Below are positions 14,127 through 16,768 of a stretch of 16,768 nucleotides of DNA, in pieces (the stretch's first letter is position 1; every line of letters starts with the position of its first letter). This stretch comes from Bacteroidales bacterium UBA5621 (lineage in GTDB: Bacteria > Bacteroidota > Bacteroidia > Bacteroidales > VadinHA17). A model generated the notes under the pieces. It was not told the DNA's origin, made no database searches, and saw nothing but the letters and a program-made list of their open reading frames with translations. The position numbers and the translations under genes are program-made. The stretch spans positions 1 to 16,768 of the forward strand of contig DIKJ01000230.1 in assembly GCA_002424525.1 (NCBI GenBank), read 5' to 3'.

Positions 14127-15260
14127 TCATTTCCCGGGGATCATCAGTTCGGAAATTAAATTATCGGATATCATTTTACCCTGGTTCGTAAGGACCAGGG
14201 TATTATTTTCGTGTTTCATAAGTCCGTAAGCAATGAATTTACCGGCAATATTCAAAAGATAATCATATCCTTCCTTTTCAAAGACCTTTTCAACGTACTC
14301 AAGGTCAACACCCCACATGGTCCGTAATGATGTCATTATATATTCATTGAATCTTGTTCTGTTGTCAAGCTCCTCCTTTTCATAAAAATTCCTGTCTGAG
14401 CCGACCGCCTTAACATAACCCTTCAGATCACGGATGTTCCACTGACGTGAATACCCGTTGAACGAATGTGCTGAAGGGCCAAGGCCAAGATATGTGACCT
14501 GTTTCCAGTAATTTGTGTTGTGAATTGAGAAATATCCGGGCTTCGCAAAATTGGAAATTTCATACTGAATGAATCCTGCCATCTCTGCCTTTTCCGTAAG
14601 AAGGTTGAACTGGGTTACGCTTTCTTCTTCCTCTGTCTCCTGTAATAATCCCTTATCTTTCATCTTCCAGAAGGGTGTTCCTTTTTCAATGGTAAGGTGA
14701 TATGCTGAAAGATGTTTGATATCCTTCGAAAAGGTCAGATCAAGGTTTTCAGCCCATCTGGCGCTGGTCATTCCCGGGATCCCATATATAAGGTCAGCAC
14801 TGATATTCTCAAACCCTGCATTTCTTATCTCATCCAGGGCTGCGTATGCCTGCCCTGAGTCATGCCTTCTGTTAAGCAGTCTAAGATCATCATCGTGCCA
14901 CGACTGGATGCCCAGGCTTATCCTGTTGACTTTAAGTGCCTTCAAACCTGATAAATACGGTGGATTAACATCATCCGGATTAAGTTCAATCGTTATTTCC
15001 GGATCACTGCATATATTAAAATTGCGCCATACCGATTCAAGGATCATCCCGGTTTCCTTTAACGACAAAACTGACGGTGTTCCCCCTCCCATATAAAGTG
15101 TGGAAATCTCTTCTGACCCAGTATAAGCCCGTCTCATTTCCATCTCCCTGACAAGTGCCTCAATAAAAGAGGTATGGTCACCACCGGAAATAACGTGATA
15201 AAAATCACAATATGAACAAAGTTTTTTACAGAACGGTATATGTATATAAATGCCCGCCAT
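14127..15260 (-). CDS. hemW: Radical SAM heme chaperone HemW
   Basis: The 377-residue protein starts MAGIYIHIPFCKKLCSYCDF, with the radical SAM CX3CX2C motif at Cys11, Cys15 and Cys18, exactly as in HemW. Further family landmarks are TLYMGGGTPSVL, IELNPDDV, RISLGIQSWHDDDLRLLNRRH, SADLIYGIPGMT, HLSAYHLTIEKGTPF, YEISNFAKPGYFSIHNTNYW and GLGPSAHSF, with the small C-terminal HemW domain (LRTMWGVDLEYVEKVF onward). Older annotation calls this 'oxygen-independent coproporphyrinogen III oxidase', but the single N-terminal motif set and length fit the heme-binding chaperone that inserts heme into respiratory proteins. It is divergent from the VanZ-like gene; the two starts are 74 bp apart. A TATTTTG string at 15266-15272 on the minus strand, immediately upstream of the start, may be part of its promoter. 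Confidence 0.97.
   Translation of the reverse strand: MAGIYIHIPFCKKLCSYCDFYHVISGGDHTSFIEALVREMEMRRAYTGSEEISTLYMGGGTPSVLSLKETGMILESVWRNFNICSDPEITIELNPDDVNPPYLSGLKALKVNRISLGIQSWHDDDLRLLNRRHDSGQAYAALDEIRNAGFENISADLIYGIPGMTSARWAENLDLTFSKDIKHLSAYHLTIEKGTPFWKMKDKGLLQETEEEESVTQFNLLTEKAEMAGFIQYEISNFAKPGYFSIHNTNYWKQVTYLGLGPSAHSFNGYSRQWNIRDLKGYVKAVGSDRNFYEKEELDNRTRFNEYIMTSLRTMWGVDLEYVEKVFEKEGYDYLLNIAGKFIAYGLMKHENNTLVLTNQGKMISDNLISELMIPGK
14177..14209 (+). terminator. Possible intrinsic terminator for the coiled-coil protein transcript
   Basis: A perfect 9-bp inverted repeat, TACCCTGGT (14177-14185) and ACCAGGGTA (14194-14202), with an 8-nt loop is followed on the plus strand by TTATTTT. It begins 51 bp after the plus-strand stop at 14126 and lies inside the 3' coding part of hemW, where it encodes NTLVLTNQG on the other strand. 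Stem and T-rich tail fit a terminator; the tail is interrupted by one A. Confidence 0.4.
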
Positions 15261-15312
15261 ATATCAAAATAGTGATCAATAAAAATATGAATAATATTGT
15301 CATGCGAATAAC

Positions 15313-15320
15313 TATCTTTG
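15313..15320 (+). promoter_or_regulatory. Candidate Bacteroidota -7 box for the VanZ-like gene
   Basis: TATCTTTG matches TAnnTTTG and is followed by CAC. It ends only 14 bp before the ATG at 15335, so the leader would be very short, and it excludes the longer frame that opens at 15212. Confidence 0.55.
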
Positions 15321-15334
15321 CACGAAAATGTAAA

Positions 15335-15715
15335 ATGTTGCGGAAGAACAAATTCTCGATAACTGTAGCGCTCATAATTCTTGTTCTGAGCCTTACCAGT
15401 TCACAAACTTTCAGCAATACCGGTTTCACTGAAATTCCATACATTGACAAGATAGCTCATTTTGGTTTCTATTTCCTTTTTATGTCTGTCATTATTCTTG
15501 AACACAGAAATAGCCTTTTAAACACAAGACAGTTACTGCTGGCTTCTCTTGTTCCGTTTGGTTTTGGATCAATGATCGAATTACTGCAATCAGGGATTGA
15601 CATTATCAACCGCAGTGGGGAGATTCTTGACCTTATAGCAAATATTGCGGGAGTGGTAACTGCCCTGTTCATGTGGTTATTTATAAGGCCATATCATTAC
15701 CGGAATGCAACTTAA
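15335..15715 (+). CDS. VanZ-like small membrane protein
   Basis: I take the ATG at 15335, giving 126 residues; the frame is open from 15212, but that stretch overlaps hemW and the -7 box. Predicted membrane segments are at about 9-22, 40-56, 67-85 and 97-117. The VanZ-like hallmarks are PYIDKIAHFGFYFLFM (35-50), the acidic MIELLQ (80-85) and ILDLIANIAGVVTALFMW (97-114). VanZ of the vancomycin cluster gives mild teicoplanin resistance, but stand-alone homologues are widespread with no proven role, so no resistance function is implied. It is divergent from hemW and convergent with rrf2, with 65 bp between stops that contain a heptad repeat. Confidence 0.85.
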   Translation: MLRKNKFSITVALIILVLSLTSSQTFSNTGFTEIPYIDKIAHFGFYFLFMSVIILEHRNSLLNTRQLLLASLVPFGFGSMIELLQSGIDIINRSGEILDLIANIAGVVTALFMWLFIRPYHYRNAT

Positions 15716-15723
15716 TAATTTAA

Positions 15724-15751
15724 GTTACTGGTTGCTGGTCGCTGGTTAATT
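15724..15751. repeat. Imperfect 7-bp tandem repeat, about 4 units
   Basis: Units GTTACTG, GTTGCTG, GTCGCTG and degenerate GTTAATT. It lies between the convergent stops of the VanZ-like and rrf2 genes. Confidence 0.8.
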
Positions 15752-15780
15752 GAAAAGGAACCATTACCTGGCAATATGAG

Positions 15781-16221
15781 TTAAATAAAGATCTCTCCTG
15801 ATTTTTTTACCTCCTCAACAAGATCACTTATTTTTTTAGTGCGGAAAAGTTTTATCAGGCCCGACCTGACTTTTGAATAATCTTCATGTACGGGGCATGG
15901 CCGGTTTGTGGCTTCTACATGAGTGCACGATCCGTCATGAATGATGCATTTCGTGAAAATATCATCACCATCAATTGTTTTAATAAGATCATACAGTGTT
16001 ATCGTCGAGGGATCCCTGAGAAGAGAGAATCCGCCATGTGGCCCTTTCAGGGAACTGAGGATCTTCTGTTTTGCCAGCTGCTGAAGTATCTTGGCAAGAA
16101 ATGGGGTGGGAAGTTCAAGGTCCTTCGCTATCTGCTTTATCCCTGTTTTTCCCTGGCCGGAGGGTTGATTTGCTATATAGATCATTGCCCTGATGGCATA
16201 TCGGCATGAGTTGGAAAGCAT
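15781..16221 (-). CDS. Rrf2-family transcriptional regulator with Fe-S-type cysteine triad
   Basis: The 146-residue protein starts MLSNSCRYAIRAMIYIA, the typical Rrf2 first helix, followed by the winged helix: TGIKQIAKDLELPTPFLAKILQQLAKQKILSS with recognition helix near 38-50, and the wing at GPHGGFSLLRDP (60-71). The effector region has Cys92, Cys99 and Cys109, close to the three cluster-ligating cysteines of IscR (92, 98, 104), so an Fe-S cluster is likely. It is probably a sensor of iron-sulfur status, NO or redox. It is translated one base after the rpiB stop and is therefore very likely co-transcribed with it; the targets cannot be told from the window. Confidence 0.93.
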   Translation of the reverse strand: MLSNSCRYAIRAMIYIANQPSGQGKTGIKQIAKDLELPTPFLAKILQQLAKQKILSSLKGPHGGFSLLRDPSTITLYDLIKTIDGDDIFTKCIIHDGSCTHVEATNRPCPVHEDYSKVRSGLIKLFRTKKISDLVEEVKKSGEIFI

Positions 16222-16222
16222 A

Positions 16223-16660
16223 TTAATTCGTTTTTAGCGGTATTTTATCTATTCTTCTTTTATGCCTCCCTCCTTCAAAAGAAGTATTCACGAAAGTTCT
16301 TACAATAAGCAATGCCTCCGGTTCAGTGATAAACCTGGCCGGCAGTGCACAGATGTTGGCGTCGTTATGCGCCCTGGCAAAGCGACTTATTTCTTCATTC
16401 CAGCATAAGGCGCTTCTGATTCCATGGTGCTTGTTCACAACCATGTTTATACCGTTACCTGTACCACATATTGATATCCCAAGATCATAACCCCCCTTTA
16501 ACAGCTCTGTTGCAAGGAGATGCCCGTAATCGGGATAATCGACTGCTTCATCAGAAAAACTTCCTATGTCCTTTACCTCATGTTTCCCGCCTGCCAAAAA
16601 TTTTACTATTTTCTTTTTAAGATGAAATCCTGCATGATCCGATGCTATTAAAATCTTCAT
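16223..16660 (-). CDS. rpiB: Ribose-5-phosphate isomerase B
   Basis: Using the ATG at 16660-16658 gives 145 residues starting MKILIASDHAGFHLKKKI, the standard RpiB start; an upstream ATG at 16693 would add 11 lysine-rich residues. Family motifs are SDHAG (7-11) with Asp8-His9, VDYPDYG (40-46), SICGTGNGINMVVNKH (63-78) with catalytic Cys65 and the phosphate-binding GTGNG loop, SALCWNE and ARAHNDANICALPARF (95-110) with catalytic His98. It interconverts ribose 5-phosphate and ribulose 5-phosphate in the non-oxidative pentose phosphate pathway; LacAB-type galactose-6-phosphate isomerases are related, but length and motifs fit RpiB. It is followed after one base by the Rrf2 regulator. Confidence 0.95.
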   Translation of the reverse strand: MKILIASDHAGFHLKKKIVKFLAGGKHEVKDIGSFSDEAVDYPDYGHLLATELLKGGYDLGISICGTGNGINMVVNKHHGIRSALCWNEEISRFARAHNDANICALPARFITEPEALLIVRTFVNTSFEGGRHKRRIDKIPLKTN

Positions 16661-16701
16661 TTTTGTTGTCTTCTTAATTCCCTTTGTTTTCATTCATCAT
16701 G

Positions 16702-16709
16702 CAAATTTA
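16702..16709 (-). promoter_or_regulatory. Candidate Bacteroidota -7 box for rpiB-rrf2
   Basis: The minus strand reads TAAATTTG followed by CA, matching TAnnTTTG, 42 bp upstream of the preferred rpiB ATG (16660) and 9 bp upstream of the alternative ATG (16693). No firm -33 element. The rest of 16661-16768 is AT-rich and shows no gene. Confidence 0.5.
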
Positions 16710-16768
16710 CAAAAATAGTCTGTTTTAAGAAAAAAATATGCCAATATCCTTAATCAAATGTTTTGAAC

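Noticed and set aside
15335..15715. Vancomycin or teicoplanin resistance determinant
   Set aside because: Only a lone VanZ-like fold is present, with no vanHAX or regulators; such stand-alone homologues are common and not resistance genes.

Overview
The window looks like ordinary chromosome from a member of the Bacteroidota, probably an uncultured Bacteroidales or Marinilabiliales relative. The evidence is family content: SprB/FISUMP and DUF1573 exported proteins, a Bacteroidota-style coiled-coil membrane protein, and a PurF-like paralogue ending in CxxC. Shine-Dalgarno sites are absent, and -7 boxes of the form TAnnTTTG lie just upstream of several starts. Base composition is moderate and even, and I see no phage, insertion sequence, CRISPR, rRNA or tRNA. 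No gap between genes exceeds 300 bases; the longest is 12991-13220 (230 bp).

Layout. (1) Positions 1-2260, minus strand: a cell-envelope run read DUF1573 protein, then FISUMP/SprB-repeat lipoprotein, then small PKD-like lipoprotein, then outer-membrane barrel (cut by the window edge). (2) 2368-3471, minus: a one-lobe PurL/AIR-synthase-like protein with a cysteine cluster. (3) 3519-3929, minus: an exported ABM-domain lipoprotein, divergent from (4) 4051-5109, plus: an exported CotH-like protein. (5) 5111-9675, minus: five co-oriented genes, namely YciI-like, exported creatininase-family hydrolase, redoxin, GH20 beta-hexosaminidase lipoprotein and exported alpha/beta esterase. (6) 9820-10602, plus: patatin-like phospholipase, convergent with endonuclease IV (nfo, 10619-11461). 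(7) 11587-12990, minus: a PurF-like protein with Ser in place of the catalytic Cys but all four Fe-S cysteines. (8) 13221-14126, plus: membrane-anchored coiled-coil protein, convergent without a gap with HemW (14127-15260). (9) 15335-15715, plus: a small VanZ-like membrane protein. (10) 15781-16660, minus: an rpiB-rrf2 pair separated by one base.

How the genes fit together. Most of the window is housekeeping plus envelope and glycan turnover. The GH20 enzyme and the neighbouring esterase could act on the same acetylated amino-sugar material outside the cytoplasm. The HemW, Rrf2 and PurF-like proteins all carry Fe-S-type cysteine sets. The most unusual signals are: (a) five intergenic imperfect tandem arrays, all with a 7-bp period (6077-6104, 9311-9338, 11501-11528, 11542-11583, 15724-15751), resembling a dispersed heptanucleotide repeat family; (b) the PurF-like and PurL-like paralogues, both departing from the purine-synthesis enzymes at functional sites; and (c) an exported CotH-like protein retaining kinase-like acidic motifs. 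No complete new defence or mobile system is visible.
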